Assembly: GCA_016195565.1 (NCBI GenBank)
Contig: JACPZK010000017.1
Coordinates: 99,697-163,696, forward strand
Direction of reading: 5' to 3'
DNA length: 64,000 nucleotides
Source of the DNA: Nitrospirota bacterium
GTDB taxonomy: Bacteria > Nitrospirota > Thermodesulfovibrionia > Thermodesulfovibrionales > UBA1546
The position numbers were made by a program, and so were the translations under genes. Shown piece after piece: positions 49,998 through 59,575 of the stretch (position 1 is the first letter of the stretch; each line of letters begins with the position of its first letter). Under the pieces are notes generated by a model, which did not search any database, was not told where the DNA came from, and was given only the letters and a program-made list of their open reading frames with translations.

Positions 49998-50744
49998 TTA
50001 TATCCTCTCCTCATAAGGCGCAATCAGCGTGTTATATCCCTCATCTGCAAGGGCCTTTGCGAGGGTGTATGCATCGTCTTTTGAATTGAACTTGCCGACC
50101 CTGACCCTGTAGTATTTACTCCCGCTGATTTCCGCCTCTGTTATATAGACCTTGCTGTATTTAAATTCCAGAGATGCCTTCATGCGTGTAGCATTTGACA
50201 GGTCTTTGTAGGAGCCTATCTGTATTGTAAAGGGCCCGTTGCCGCCAGTTGGCGAGTACTTTATATATTTTATATACCGCATGTCCCTTCCGAGGGGTTC
50301 AATTCTTACTTTTCCGGTTCCCGTTCCTATTAATTCAAGCTCCTTTGCACAGGAGTAGGAGAGGTCCAAGTCCCTTCCAGGAATAAACGGCCCTCTGTCA
50401 TTCACAGTGCACTCCACGTTCTTGTTATTTGCGATGTTTGTCACCTTCAACTTTGTACCGAAAGGATATTCCTTATGCGCGCATGTATTTGCATACATAT
50501 TGTAAGGCTCACCTGATGATGTCAGCTTTCCATGGAAATCAGGCCCATACCATGAGGCAACCATATATTTTGCCTCTAAAGTCGCCTGCGTCTCTTTAGG
50601 GCTTTCTTTTGGCTGGGTTTCGTATTTGGAATCTTCGTAGTATCCGTATCTCGGCGCACCGCATGAAACCAAGAAAAATGTAAAATTTAAAAATAAAAAT
50701 GCAAAGTAAAGGAACTTCTTAATTTTTAATTTTTCACTTTTCAT
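49998..50744 (-). CDS. rlpA: RlpA-like septal ring lipoprotein with SPOR domain
   Basis: 248 residues: lipobox FFLVSCGAPRYG, a double-psi beta-barrel (VASWYGPDFHGKLTSSGEPY, NNKNVECTVNDRGPF, LDLSYSCAKEL) and a C-terminal SPOR domain binding denuded peptidoglycan. Lytic transglycosylase or structural role at the septum. The start codon and first residues (MKSEKLKIKKF) lie inside a TTAATTT-type heptad tract at about 50718-50752. Confidence 0.9.
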   Translation of the reverse strand: MKSEKLKIKKFLYFAFLFLNFTFFLVSCGAPRYGYYEDSKYETQPKESPKETQATLEAKYMVASWYGPDFHGKLTSSGEPYNMYANTCAHKEYPFGTKLKVTNIANNKNVECTVNDRGPFIPGRDLDLSYSCAKELELIGTGTGKVRIEPLGRDMRYIKYIKYSPTGGNGPFTIQIGSYKDLSNATRMKASLEFKYSKVYITEAEISGSKYYRVRVGKFNSKDDAYTLAKALADEGYNTLIAPYEERI

Positions 50745-50756
50745 TTTAAATTTGCA

Positions 50757-52133
50757 TTACAGTATATACCTGCTCAGGTCTTCATCCTTCACAATATCAG
50801 CGAGTTTGGCTCTCACATATTCCCTGTCTATCGGAAGTTTGCCGTTCTTTTTTTCAGGCGCCTCAAAGGATATATCCTCAAGGAGTTTTTCAAGCACTGT
50901 ATGAAGCCTTCTTGCGCCTATGTTTTCTGTCCTCTCATTGACAGTTGCCGCAATGTCTGCTATCTCCTCCACAGCATCTTTCCTGAAATTTATCTCTACA
51001 TTTTCTGTTGCAAGTAGCGCTGTGTACTGCTTTGTGAGAGCATTATGGGGTTCTGTAAGAATCCTCACAAATTCGTCTTTTCCAAGAGGGTCAAGCTCAA
51101 CCCTGATAGGAAATCTTCCCTGAAGTTCGGGGATGAGGTCTGAGGGTTTTGACATATGGAAGGCTCCGGCCGCTATGAAGAGTATATGCTCTGTTTTCAC
51201 CGGGCCGTGCTTTGTTGTTAGTGTTGTGCCTTCAACAACAGGGAGCAGGTCTCTCTGGACGCCTTCCCTTGACACGTCCGGGCCGTGAGCATGTCCCCTG
51301 CTCGCAACCTTATCAATCTCGTCTATAAAAATAATCCCTGTTTGCTGGACCCTCTCAATAGCCTCTTTTGTTACCGTGTCCATATCAATTAGTTTGTTTG
51401 CCTCTTCCTGCACGAGCATTCTTAATGCCTCCGGCACCTTGGCTTTTTTTTTCTTTGCCTTGTCAGGGATTAACCCTCCGAGCATCTCTTTCAGGTTTAT
51501 CTCAAGCTCTTCAAGCCCTACGTTTGAGATTACGCCGAAAGGCATTACCTTTTCTCTTACCTCTACATCCACATATCTGTTGTCGAGCTTGCCTTCTTTA
51601 AGCTGCTGCCTGAGCCGCTCTCTCGTCTCTTTATACTTTTCTTTCTCCTCATCGTCAATGCTTATGCCCCGTCCGCTCTCCTCGGCGAGTCGCCCGGGGC
51701 GGCCTGAGGCAGACCTTGGGGAAGGAAGCAGAACGTCAAGGAGCCTTTCTTCCGCAAGAGATTCAGCCTTTTCCTTGATCTTCTCTATATGTTCTGACTT
51801 AACCATGTTAAGCGAGATTTCTGTAAGGTCCCTGATCATTGATTCAACGTCCCTGCCTACATAGCCTACCTCTGTAAACTTCGAGGCTTCAATCTTTAGG
51901 AACGGCGCATGTGCAAGCCTTGCGAGGCGTCTTGCAATCTCTGTTTTTCCGACGCCTGTCGGCCCGATCATAATTATATTTTTGGGAAGCACCTCGTCTT
52001 TCAGTTCAGGGGAAAGCTGCAGCCTCCGCCACCTATTTCTTAAAGCGATTGCAACTGCCTTTTTTGCCCTGTGCTGGCCTATGATATACTTATCAAGCTC
52101 TTCTACTATTTTTCTTGGCGTGAGATTTTCCAT
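50757..52133 (-). CDS. hslU: ATP-dependent protease ATPase subunit HslU
   Basis: Unfoldase of the HslUV protease. 458 residues. Walker [18 protein letters not shown], Walker [13 protein letters not shown], sensor [12 protein letters not shown], and C-terminal tail DLSRYIL that docks in HslV. The ATG at 52133 follows GGGAG; an ATG four codons earlier is less likely. A repeat (52149-52222) separates it from hslV. Confidence 0.96.
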   Translation of the reverse strand: MENLTPRKIVEELDKYIIGQHRAKKAVAIALRNRWRRLQLSPELKDEVLPKNIIMIGPTGVGKTEIARRLARLAHAPFLKIEASKFTEVGYVGRDVESMIRDLTEISLNMVKSEHIEKIKEKAESLAEERLLDVLLPSPRSASGRPGRLAEESGRGISIDDEEKEKYKETRERLRQQLKEGKLDNRYVDVEVREKVMPFGVISNVGLEELEINLKEMLGGLIPDKAKKKKAKVPEALRMLVQEEANKLIDMDTVTKEAIERVQQTGIIFIDEIDKVASRGHAHGPDVSREGVQRDLLPVVEGTTLTTKHGPVKTEHILFIAAGAFHMSKPSDLIPELQGRFPIRVELDPLGKDEFVRILTEPHNALTKQYTALLATENVEINFRKDAVEEIADIAATVNERTENIGARRLHTVLEKLLEDISFEAPEKKNGKLPIDREYVRAKLADIVKDEDLSRYIL

Positions 52134-52148
52134 TCTAACTCCCATATG

Positions 52149-52222
52149 TTGTCATTGCGAGGGACATATGTCCCGAAGCAATCTTACGACGAGATTCCGT
52201 TGCTTTGCTCGGAATGACAAAT
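52149..52222. repeat. Intergenic palindromic repeat (TCATTGCGAG type) between hslV and hslU
   Basis: GTCATTGCGAGG at one end mirrors a GGAATGACAA end, with GAAGCAATCTTACGACGAG in between and an inner palindrome GGGACATATGTCCC. It interrupts the hslV-hslU operon without breaking either gene. Confidence 0.8.
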
Positions 52223-52231
52223 AGTAAAATA

Positions 52232-52762
52232 CTATTGTAATTCCTCTATTGTCAGATTATCATTTGTGTATATGCATATATTAGATGCAATCTTCATTGA
52301 TTTTTCAACTATCTCTCTTGCGGAGAGATTTGTATTTTCAAAAAGCCCCTTTGCTGCTGCCTGTGCGTAGGGTCCTCCTGAACCGATTGCAGCAACCCCG
52401 TCCTCAGGCTCAATAACATCGCCTGTGCCTGAGATTATAAATGTATGTTCCTTATCGGCAATGATCAAAAGCGCCTCAAGTCTCCGTAAAATCTTATCCG
52501 TTCTCCAGTCTTTTGCAAGCTCTACAGCAGCCCTTTTGATATTGCCCCGGTATGATTCAATCTTTGCCTCAAATCTTTCAAACAAAGTGAATGCATCTGC
52601 TGTTGCGCCTGAAAAACCTGCAATGATTTTATTGTCGTACATTGTCTTTACCTTTTTTGCATTGTGTTTCAAGACAGTATTGCCCATTGTCACCTGGCCG
52701 TCTCCGGCAATGGCAACTTTTCCGTCACGCCTCACGCATAATATCGTTGTTCCCTTAAACAT
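52232..52762 (-). CDS. hslV: ATP-dependent protease subunit HslV
   Basis: Proteasome-like threonine protease, 176 residues, beginning [20 protein letters not shown]. The mature N-terminal Thr follows removal of a short propeptide. [12 protein letters not shown] and [14 protein letters not shown] are conserved. Lies between xerC and hslU. Confidence 0.96.
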   Translation of the reverse strand: MFKGTTILCVRRDGKVAIAGDGQVTMGNTVLKHNAKKVKTMYDNKIIAGFSGATADAFTLFERFEAKIESYRGNIKRAAVELAKDWRTDKILRRLEALLIIADKEHTFIISGTGDVIEPEDGVAAIGSGGPYAQAAAKGLFENTNLSAREIVEKSMKIASNICIYTNDNLTIEELQ

Positions 52763-52800
52763 AGTTACTCCTTAGCTTTCAACTTTCAACTTTTAACTTC

Positions 52801-53679
52801 TCACTTTTTATCTTTTGCAAGCGGATGCGCCTTGTCATAAGTATCCATCAGATGCGTTATGTCCAGATGCGTATATTTCTGTGTTGTTGACAAAGATGAA
52901 TGTCCTAAAAGCTCCTGAATCACTCTCAGGTCTGCGCCGCCCTGAAGAAGATGGCTTGCAAAGGTATGCCTGAGAGTATGCGGCCCTATGCGGCTGTTAA
53001 CACCGATTGCCTTTGCATACTTAATTACTATACGTCTTACACTCCTGTCTGTCAATCTTGCGCCGTTTCTGTTAAGGAAAAAAGCTCCGTCTTTCTTTTT
53101 AAGCAAAACTCTTTCAATGAAATATGTCTTCATTGCCTCTAATGCCTTTCTGCCTACGGGAACTATCCGCTCTTTTTTCCCCTTGCCTTTAACCTTAACG
53201 AGTCCCTCTCTTGTATTTATGTCATCAGCATTCAGCCCTGAGAGCTCGCTTACGCGAAGGCCGCTTGAATACAGGAGTTCAAGGATGGCCCTGTCCCTTG
53301 CGGGCAGGAAACCTATTCCTTCCGGTTTTTCCACGAGAGAGAATACATCATCTACAGAGAGAAATTTCGGCAGCATTTTCGGCAGTTTTGGCGTAGGGAC
53401 GAGTTTTGCGGGATTTGCTTTTATATATCCTTCACGGTAAAGAAATTTCAGAAATGACCTTACTGCCGCGAGCCTTCTGCCTGCGGTGGTCTTTTTGTGC
53501 CCTGAATTTATCTCTTCGGCAACAAACCCTCTGATGTCATTCAGCTCTATGTCCTTTGCCCTTGACTTGACGTGATTGGAGAAGGCCCCAAGGTCTTTCC
53601 TGTAGGCCCTGAGTGTGTGAAGGGACACGCCCTTTTCTATTTCAAGATAGCGCAGGAATTGCTGGATATGGGAGTTCAT
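52801..53679 (-). CDS. xerC: Tyrosine recombinase XerC
   Basis: Site-specific recombinase resolving chromosome dimers. 292 residues, SAM-like N-terminal domain and catalytic domain with Arg in SSGLRVSEL, Lys, HTLRHTFASH (His-xx-Arg), GHSSLSTTQKYTHL (His and nucleophile Tyr). The xerC-hslV-hslU order is conserved in many bacteria. A heptad tract (52776-52804) separates it from hslV. Confidence 0.95.
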   Translation of the reverse strand: MNSHIQQFLRYLEIEKGVSLHTLRAYRKDLGAFSNHVKSRAKDIELNDIRGFVAEEINSGHKKTTAGRRLAAVRSFLKFLYREGYIKANPAKLVPTPKLPKMLPKFLSVDDVFSLVEKPEGIGFLPARDRAILELLYSSGLRVSELSGLNADDINTREGLVKVKGKGKKERIVPVGRKALEAMKTYFIERVLLKKKDGAFFLNRNGARLTDRSVRRIVIKYAKAIGVNSRIGPHTLRHTFASHLLQGGADLRVIQELLGHSSLSTTQKYTHLDITHLMDTYDKAHPLAKDKK

Positions 53680-53790
53680 AGGGTATTTTAAGTTTCATCG
53701 CGCCATTAATGCAATACTTATGAATTACCGAGGCAACTCGTTTTAATAGAATAAATAATGATACATACATTAATAATGTCCTATTTGTCC

Positions 53791-53852
53791 TTGTCATTCC
53801 GGCTTGTCCGGAATCTTTCTTACGGATGGACTCCCGACAAGCGGGAGTGACA
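53791..53852. repeat. Intergenic palindromic repeat (GTCATTCCGG type)
   Basis: TTGTCATTCCGG, TTGTCCGGAAT, CTCCCGACAAGCGGGAG and GTGACAG form a nested palindrome in the gap between xerC and the HEAT protein. Related to 23402-23474. Confidence 0.7.
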
Positions 53853-53953
53853 GCTTCGGAAGACATTTGTTATGCAGGTGTCAATAGTTGAAATTAATAT
53901 GTGTTTCATGCTTATATAAAAACAGGGTTTGTCAGCACCGGGGGACGAGAGAC

Positions 53954-55579
53954 ATGGATGATATGGAAGAAAAAGATTTAATCCTTGCAGGCGAGATCTT
54001 CAAGTCCATGACAAAAACCTTCAAGACCTTTAAGGCTTACCTGCCTAACAATCCCATATATCAAAAGTTTGCCGCAGAACTCCTTGAGAAATTTAATTCC
54101 TTTTTTGAGATACACGATTCGCTTCCCCTTACAGTAGAGCAGTTTTCACTGTTGTTAAACGGAAAAGAGGTTTTCCACAATGAAGACAGAACTGATAACA
54201 TTGCACTCATGTTATTTGTGGATGGTATAAGAGAGATATGCTTTTACAGGGGAATAACCTTAAAAGAACTGATAAGTTTTGTAGATATTTTTAAAGCGGT
54301 ATCAGAAGGTCATAATCTTGAGGATGACGTTGTAACACTTCTGTGGGAAAAGAATATTGAACATATCAGCTATTCTGTTTCAGAAGGATTTATTGAAGAG
54401 GAATTGCCTGTTGACAGCGAACTGCTCATGGAGGAAGCAGGAGATGAATTAGCTCCAATGGGCGCTGTGTATATGGATGCTGTTCTGGCTCCTTCTGTGA
54501 TTGACTTTGAGGCAGCGCCTCTAAATGCTGACGAGCTGAATACTTTACAGCACGAGATACAGAGATTTGAGGGTGACGTCTTGCTCTCTGAGGCAACAGA
54601 ATTATTTTTAGAACTTATGACAACAGAAAGCGATATAGAAGGCTTTAAAGAGTTTACGAGGAACATTGGGAAAATGATAGATGTTCTGCTTGAAAAAGAC
54701 TCAATAGAGAAAGTTACAGAGATCCTCAGCAGATTAATAGATATACGCGGATCTGAAATTTCATCCGAACATAAAAAAATAATTGATGATGTCATTGACA
54801 GGGCAGGCAGCGAAGATAAGCTCAGAAAACTCTTTACCGGGGATAAGAATCTTGATAGTGTTCAGGCATATATGCTTCTTCTTAATAAAAATGCAATCCG
54901 GTCTCTCCTGAACATTCTTGGAGAACTTGAGGACAGAAAGACGAGAAGATACCTCTGCAATATCCTGTCTGTCATAGGTAAACAGGCTGTAGAGCTATTT
55001 GCCGGCGGCATTCATGATAAGAGATGGTATCTTGTCAGAAATATCTTAATGATACTCGGCATTATAAAGAACCCTGCAGCGATAAAATACATAGAAGGCA
55101 CACTGACCCATCCTGAACTCAGGGTAAGAAAAGAGGCTGTAAAGGCGCTGGATTCCATAGGCACAGAAGAGATAAAGGGCCCGTTTATGATTGCCCTGAG
55201 AGATAGTGATGCAGGCATAAGAACCAGCGCTTTAAAGATATTAAGAAGATTTGGTGATAAGAAGTTGTTTGATATTGTAAAAGAGAGGATATTAGCAGGT
55301 GATTTAAAAGAAAGGCCTTTCACTGAAAAGAGAGAGTTGTTTGAGGCCTTAGCAGAGACAGGCAGGGATATGGCATTCCCGATACTCTCTGAGTTTTTTA
55401 AAAAAAAGGGATTGTTCAGAAAGACAGAAACAGAAGAGCTGAGGGCGTGCGCTGCGTATGGTCTTGGAATCCTCGGCACCAGAGAGTCTATTATGCTTCT
55501 TGAAAAAGGGATGCGTGAGAAGGAAGGACTCTTGAGTGAGGCCTGTAAAAAATCGCTTGCAAGGACAGGTGTTAGATGA
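53954..55579 (+). CDS. HEAT-repeat protein coupled to HD-GYP
   Basis: 541 residues from the ATG at 53954. N-terminal 170 residues are helical (FKTFKAYLPNNPIYQKFA), the middle is acidic, and the last 250 residues are HEAT-like repeats (LLNILGELEDRKTRRYLCNI, ALRDSDAGIRTSALKILRRF). No catalytic motif. The frame is open to 53888 but GGGGGACGAGAGAC precedes 53954. It overlaps the HD-GYP start by ATGA, so it may be a scaffold or sensor partner. Confidence 0.75.
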   Translation: MDDMEEKDLILAGEIFKSMTKTFKTFKAYLPNNPIYQKFAAELLEKFNSFFEIHDSLPLTVEQFSLLLNGKEVFHNEDRTDNIALMLFVDGIREICFYRGITLKELISFVDIFKAVSEGHNLEDDVVTLLWEKNIEHISYSVSEGFIEEELPVDSELLMEEAGDELAPMGAVYMDAVLAPSVIDFEAAPLNADELNTLQHEIQRFEGDVLLSEATELFLELMTTESDIEGFKEFTRNIGKMIDVLLEKDSIEKVTEILSRLIDIRGSEISSEHKKIIDDVIDRAGSEDKLRKLFTGDKNLDSVQAYMLLLNKNAIRSLLNILGELEDRKTRRYLCNILSVIGKQAVELFAGGIHDKRWYLVRNILMILGIIKNPAAIKYIEGTLTHPELRVRKEAVKALDSIGTEEIKGPFMIALRDSDAGIRTSALKILRRFGDKKLFDIVKERILAGDLKERPFTEKRELFEALAETGRDMAFPILSEFFKKKGLFRKTETEELRACAAYGLGILGTRESIMLLEKGMREKEGLLSEACKKSLARTGVR

Positions 55580-56775
55580 AAGATAGAAAAAGCGATGATG
55601 CATTTAAGGAGAGTGTTGCAAGATACGGGAGGTTGATAGTAAACCACCTCTCAATCCTTGTAAAGCTGACAGGTATTCACGGTTCAATAAATGAGGCTAT
55701 GATTAATGCCGCAGCAAGGCTTCTTTCAGACCTGGAACCATTGCTCGGTGAAGAAGGGACATTGAGTCTTAAGCTGGTCGAAGGGTCATTCTTTATTGAG
55801 GATGTAAGGGTAAAGGCATCCTTATCAGATGTTGATAATTTTGAATTCCTTGCGGGAGAGTTTAAAAAAAGGAAGATAGGTGTTCTCGCATTCAAGGCGC
55901 CGCTTCAAAGCGATGACCTGATATATCTTGCATATTCTATCAAAGGCGGAGTTGAGGCGTCTGAGATACAGTCATTGCTTGAAAGCAAACTGACAAAAGG
56001 CATCTCTATAGGAGGGCCCCTCTTTTTTGAAAAAAAAGACTCTCTGGATATGAGCGATGCCAGAGAAGTTGCGACAAGATTATATACCATAGGACTTTCT
56101 GCTGTTAAAGAGCTTGACGGTTCTGCAAGGAGAGGAAAACCGATAAACATAAGAACGGTCAAAAGGGTTATTCATGCAATGGTTGACAATATTCTAAAAG
56201 ATGAGACCCATCTCCTGGGATTTACGACCCTTAAGAACTTTGAAAATTATTTATACAATCACATGTTGAATACCGCTATATTTTCAATAGCAATTGGCAG
56301 GAGAATCAGTCTCCCGAAGAATCAGTTAAGCAGCCTCGGGATAGCTGCAATCTTTCATGATATAGGAAAGGCTGAGATCCCCCGCTCAATTTTAAATAAG
56401 CCCTCAGAGCTTAATCCAAAGGAATTGGAGCTTATAATGAGACATCCTGTAGATGGTGTGAGAATACTGATAAGGGCAAAAGACCTCAGTGATATATCAG
56501 TCATCGCTATGCTTGTATCTTTAGAACATCATATAAACTATGACGGAACCGGTTATCCTGACCTCACAAAGAAAAGAACACCGAATATCTTTAGCAGGAT
56601 TATAACTATAGCTGATTACTATGATGCGCTCATCTCTGGAAAGGTATATAAACGGACTGTCTATAGCCCTGAAAATGCCTTAAGGTTTATGCATGATAAA
56701 AGCGGTGAATTATTTGACCCTGTTCTTACGAGGGTATTTATAAAGATGTTATCAGGGAACAGTTCCAGTTTATGA
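55576..56775 (+). CDS. HD-GYP domain protein (predicted c-di-GMP phosphodiesterase)
   Basis: 399 residues. The N-terminal 190 form an unassigned sensor-like domain. HD motif in AIFHDIGKAEIPRSIL, then RHPVDGVRIL, SLEHHINYDGTGYPD (GYP motif), IADYYDALIS. Metal ligands appear complete, so c-di-GMP hydrolysis is plausible. Coupled to the HEAT protein; the PilZ protein at 3323-3622 could read the same messenger. Confidence 0.86.
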   Translation: MKDRKSDDAFKESVARYGRLIVNHLSILVKLTGIHGSINEAMINAAARLLSDLEPLLGEEGTLSLKLVEGSFFIEDVRVKASLSDVDNFEFLAGEFKKRKIGVLAFKAPLQSDDLIYLAYSIKGGVEASEIQSLLESKLTKGISIGGPLFFEKKDSLDMSDAREVATRLYTIGLSAVKELDGSARRGKPINIRTVKRVIHAMVDNILKDETHLLGFTTLKNFENYLYNHMLNTAIFSIAIGRRISLPKNQLSSLGIAAIFHDIGKAEIPRSILNKPSELNPKELELIMRHPVDGVRILIRAKDLSDISVIAMLVSLEHHINYDGTGYPDLTKKRTPNIFSRIITIADYYDALISGKVYKRTVYSPENALRFMHDKSGELFDPVLTRVFIKMLSGNSSSL

Positions 56776-56827
56776 TTTGCAGAGATTGTTCATTATAAAT
56801 GTCTCTATTTTCCAAAACACCATACGT

Positions 56828-56833
56828 TATAAT
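56828..56833 (+). promoter_or_regulatory. -10 element 5 bases before ppx ATG
   Basis: TATAAT (56828-56833), AATCC, then ATG at 56839. No ribosome site. Same layout as rlmN. Confidence 0.55.
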
Positions 56834-56838
56834 AATCC

Positions 56839-57768
56839 ATGCCTCCCTTGGCCTCCATAGACATCGGTTCTAATACGCTCAGGCTATTAGTCGGTATGAT
56901 AGAAGGGCAGAAGATTGTGCGTATGAGATGCGAGATGGTAATTACCCGTCTTGCCGCAGGCATTGGCGAGACAGGATTGCTGAATCCTGACAACATGGAA
57001 AAATCAGTATCTGTCCTGAAGGTTTTTTCAGATATTATTTCGGCTTACGGTATTTCGCATATAAGAGCCGTCGGCACAAGCGCATTAAGAGAGGCTGGAA
57101 ATTCAGAAGAATTCATGAGGAGGGTTTTATCGGAAACAGGAATAAATATAGAAGTGATTTCAGGCGAAGAAGAGGCTGAACTTACAGCGCGGGGTGTTAT
57201 GTTTGACCTGCCGGAGACGGATTCGTCTTTTATTATTGACATCGGCGGCGGAAGCGCTGAATGGATTTTCTGCCGGAATTCATACCCTGCTGAACTGGGG
57301 ACGATTCCGACAGGCGTTGTAAAACTCTTTGACAAGCACATAAAATCTGACCCTCCATCAAAATCTGATATTGCCTCGCTGAAAAAAGAATTAGATACTG
57401 TCTTAAGCGGACTTAAAACTAAGATAGGGCCTCTCATAAGCAACAGGACAGTTTTTATCGGAACAGCAGGAACAATTACAACGACTGCATCTATTGATAT
57501 TGGGCTTGAGAGTTACGGCCATGAAAAAATCCACAGGCACAATATCTCTTTAGAAAAACTCTATGATATTTCAGGGAGACTTATAAGTATTCCTCTCAGT
57601 GAGAGAAAAAAGATGATTGGACTTGAGCCGGAAAGGGCAGACTTGATTATCCCAGGCATACTCTTTACAATTAATATCATGGAATTATTCGGATTTGATA
57701 ATATTCTTGTGAGTGACAACGGACTGCTTGAGGGTGTACTAATAAAACTTTCTGAAAGGGTCTCATAA
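56839..57768 (+). CDS. ppx: Ppx/GppA family phosphatase
   Basis: 309 residues of the ASKHA fold: ASIDIGSNTLRLLVG (phosphate 1), FIIDIGGGSAEWIF (phosphate 2), GTAGTITTTASIDIG. Hydrolyses polyphosphate or pppGpp. The short form lacks the C-terminal HD-like domain of E. coli Ppx. Starts without a ribosome site (see the -10 at 56828). Confidence 0.9.
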   Translation: MPPLASIDIGSNTLRLLVGMIEGQKIVRMRCEMVITRLAAGIGETGLLNPDNMEKSVSVLKVFSDIISAYGISHIRAVGTSALREAGNSEEFMRRVLSETGINIEVISGEEEAELTARGVMFDLPETDSSFIIDIGGGSAEWIFCRNSYPAELGTIPTGVVKLFDKHIKSDPPSKSDIASLKKELDTVLSGLKTKIGPLISNRTVFIGTAGTITTTASIDIGLESYGHEKIHRHNISLEKLYDISGRLISIPLSERKKMIGLEPERADLIIPGILFTINIMELFGFDNILVSDNGLLEGVLIKLSERVS

Positions 57769-57778
57769 TTTAAACTTT

Positions 57779-58525
57779 ATGGAACAGGTATTTAAAAGAC
57801 CGGTAAGCCTTAAATCCGTGCCTTTCAGGTTCTGCCCGGGCTGCGGGCACAGCCTGATACACAGGATTATTGCAGAGTGTATAGACAATCTTAATATCAG
57901 GGATAAAGTTGTAGGGATTGCGCCTGTCGGATGCGCTGTTTTTGCTTATGACTATTTCAACTTTGATATTCTTGAGGTGGCGCACGGAAGGCCCCCTGCG
58001 GCAGCGACAGGGCTGAAACGGGTTATGCCTGACAAAGTAATATTTTCATATCAGGGTGACGGGGACCTTGCCGCAATCGGCACTGCGGAGATAATCCATG
58101 CCGCAAACAGGGGCGAGAACTTAACTGTGTTCTTTGTAAACAATGCCACATACGGTATGACAGGCGGACAGATGGCTCCGACAACGCTTATCTCGCAAAA
58201 GACTACCACCACGCCGAGGGGCAGAAATGTTAAGACATCAGGTTATCCTCTGCGTGTTTCTGAAATGCTTGCAACTATTGAGGGCGTTTCGTTTATTGCA
58301 AGGACTTCGGTTGACTCTGTAAAAAATCTTATGACGACAAAGAAAGATGTTGAAAAGGCATTCAGGTATCAGATGGAGGGCAAGGGATTCAGTTTTGTGG
58401 AAATCCTGTCGCCGTGTCCAATTGACTGGGGAATGTCCGCTGAGGAGTCCATAGACTGGATGCGCTCTGAGATGATGGCTGTTTTCCCTCTTGGTACATT
58501 TAAGGATAAATATGGCGAGTCATAG
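57779..58525 (+). CDS. korB: 2-oxoacid:ferredoxin oxidoreductase beta subunit
   Basis: TPP-binding subunit, 248 residues. CPGCGHSLIHRII gives the Fe-S/TPP entry, GDGDLAAIGTAEIIHAANRG...VNNATYGMTGGQMAPTT is the TPP motif. The substrate (2-oxoglutarate or branched 2-oxoacid) cannot be set from sequence alone. Followed at 5 bases by the gamma subunit. No alpha or delta subunit is adjacent: ppx is upstream. Confidence 0.88.
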   Translation: MEQVFKRPVSLKSVPFRFCPGCGHSLIHRIIAECIDNLNIRDKVVGIAPVGCAVFAYDYFNFDILEVAHGRPPAAATGLKRVMPDKVIFSYQGDGDLAAIGTAEIIHAANRGENLTVFFVNNATYGMTGGQMAPTTLISQKTTTTPRGRNVKTSGYPLRVSEMLATIEGVSFIARTSVDSVKNLMTTKKDVEKAFRYQMEGKGFSFVEILSPCPIDWGMSAEESIDWMRSEMMAVFPLGTFKDKYGES

Positions 58526-58530
58526 GGGGT

Positions 58531-59094
58531 ATGCTTTTGGAACATAAGATAATGGTAGCAGGATTCGGAGGGCAGGGCATCCTGTTCCTCGGCAAACTGC
58601 TTGCGTACAGCGGTATGCTCGAGGGCAGGGAAGTTACATGGTTTCCTTCTTATGGCGCTGAGGTGCGCGGCGGCACTGCAAACTGCACTGTGATTATCTC
58701 TGACGAGATGATAGGCTCTCCGGTTGTTAGGAATCCTGAAATCCTTATAGTAATGAACGAGGCATCTCTTGATAAATTTCAGCCGAGGCTGAAGAAGGGC
58801 GGAATTTTAATATTTGATTCGTCTCTCATAAAAAAACCTGAACTGCGCTCTGATGTGCGCGTTGTTGACGTCCCTGCAAGTGAAATAGCTGCCTCAATTG
58901 GAGGCACGAAATGCGCCAACATGGTAATGCTCAGCGCCTTGCTTGCGCAGACAGGGATAATAAAAGAAGAATCCGCAGTCAATGCGCTTGAAGAGCTTAC
59001 CCCTCAGAAAAGGAAAAAGGCTCTTGGCGCAAACAAAGAGGCGATAGTAAAGGGCCGGAGATATATTGAAGATAAGAAAAGCAAAAATATCTGA
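58531..59094 (+). CDS. korC: 2-oxoacid:ferredoxin oxidoreductase gamma subunit
   Basis: 187 residues with MVAGFGGQGILFLGKLLAYSG and PSYGAEVRGGTANCTVIIS, the gamma-domain signatures. Preceded by AGGGGGT. The 3' end overlaps the GNAT gene by 29 bases. Confidence 0.9.
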   Translation: MLLEHKIMVAGFGGQGILFLGKLLAYSGMLEGREVTWFPSYGAEVRGGTANCTVIISDEMIGSPVVRNPEILIVMNEASLDKFQPRLKKGGILIFDSSLIKKPELRSDVRVVDVPASEIAASIGGTKCANMVMLSALLAQTGIIKEESAVNALEELTPQKRKKALGANKEAIVKGRRYIEDKKSKNI

Positions 59095-59518
59095 CATCAG
59101 AGAGGTTCAGCGGCTTATCAATGAATTTGCAAAAAAAGAGGAGATGCTGCCGCGTTCTTTAAATGACCTCTATGAAAGCATCCGCGATCTTTTTGTGTGC
59201 GAAGACAGAGGCCGGATAAAAGGAGTATGCGCGCTTCACATATTATGGGATGACCTTGCGGAGATAAGGTCGCTTGCGGTTGCAGAAGGATCAAGGGGCA
59301 AGGGGATAGGAAACAGGCTTTTGAAAATATGTCTCAGGGAGGCAAAAGGACTCGGCATAAAAAGGGTGTTTGCTCTCACTTATCAGCCTGCGTTTTTCCT
59401 GAAGAACGGCTTTAAGGGTATTGATAAGTCAAAACTCCCGCAGAAGATATGGGGAGACTGCCTCAGATGTCCCCGCTTTCCTGAATGCGACGAAGACGCT
59501 GTGATAATTGAGATTTAA
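59066..59518 (+). CDS. GNAT amino-acid N-acetyltransferase (N-acetylglutamate synthase type)
   Basis: 150 residues. IREVQRLINEFAKKEEMLPR, SLNDLYESIRDLFV and GRGK-type acetyl-CoA loop GSRGKGIGNRLLKI are present, and the ending IWGDCLRCPRFPECDEDAVI is characteristic of the short single-domain N-acetylglutamate synthases. First step of arginine synthesis, fitting argB and argC in the window. TTG start with GGAG 7 bases upstream, inside korC. Confidence 0.82.
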   Translation: MKIRKAKISDIREVQRLINEFAKKEEMLPRSLNDLYESIRDLFVCEDRGRIKGVCALHILWDDLAEIRSLAVAEGSRGKGIGNRLLKICLREAKGLGIKRVFALTYQPAFFLKNGFKGIDKSKLPQKIWGDCLRCPRFPECDEDAVIIEI

Positions 59519-59575
59519 TCTATACAGACAAATAAGAGAAATATTTCAAATCTTCAAAGTGGAATCTTTAAGGGA

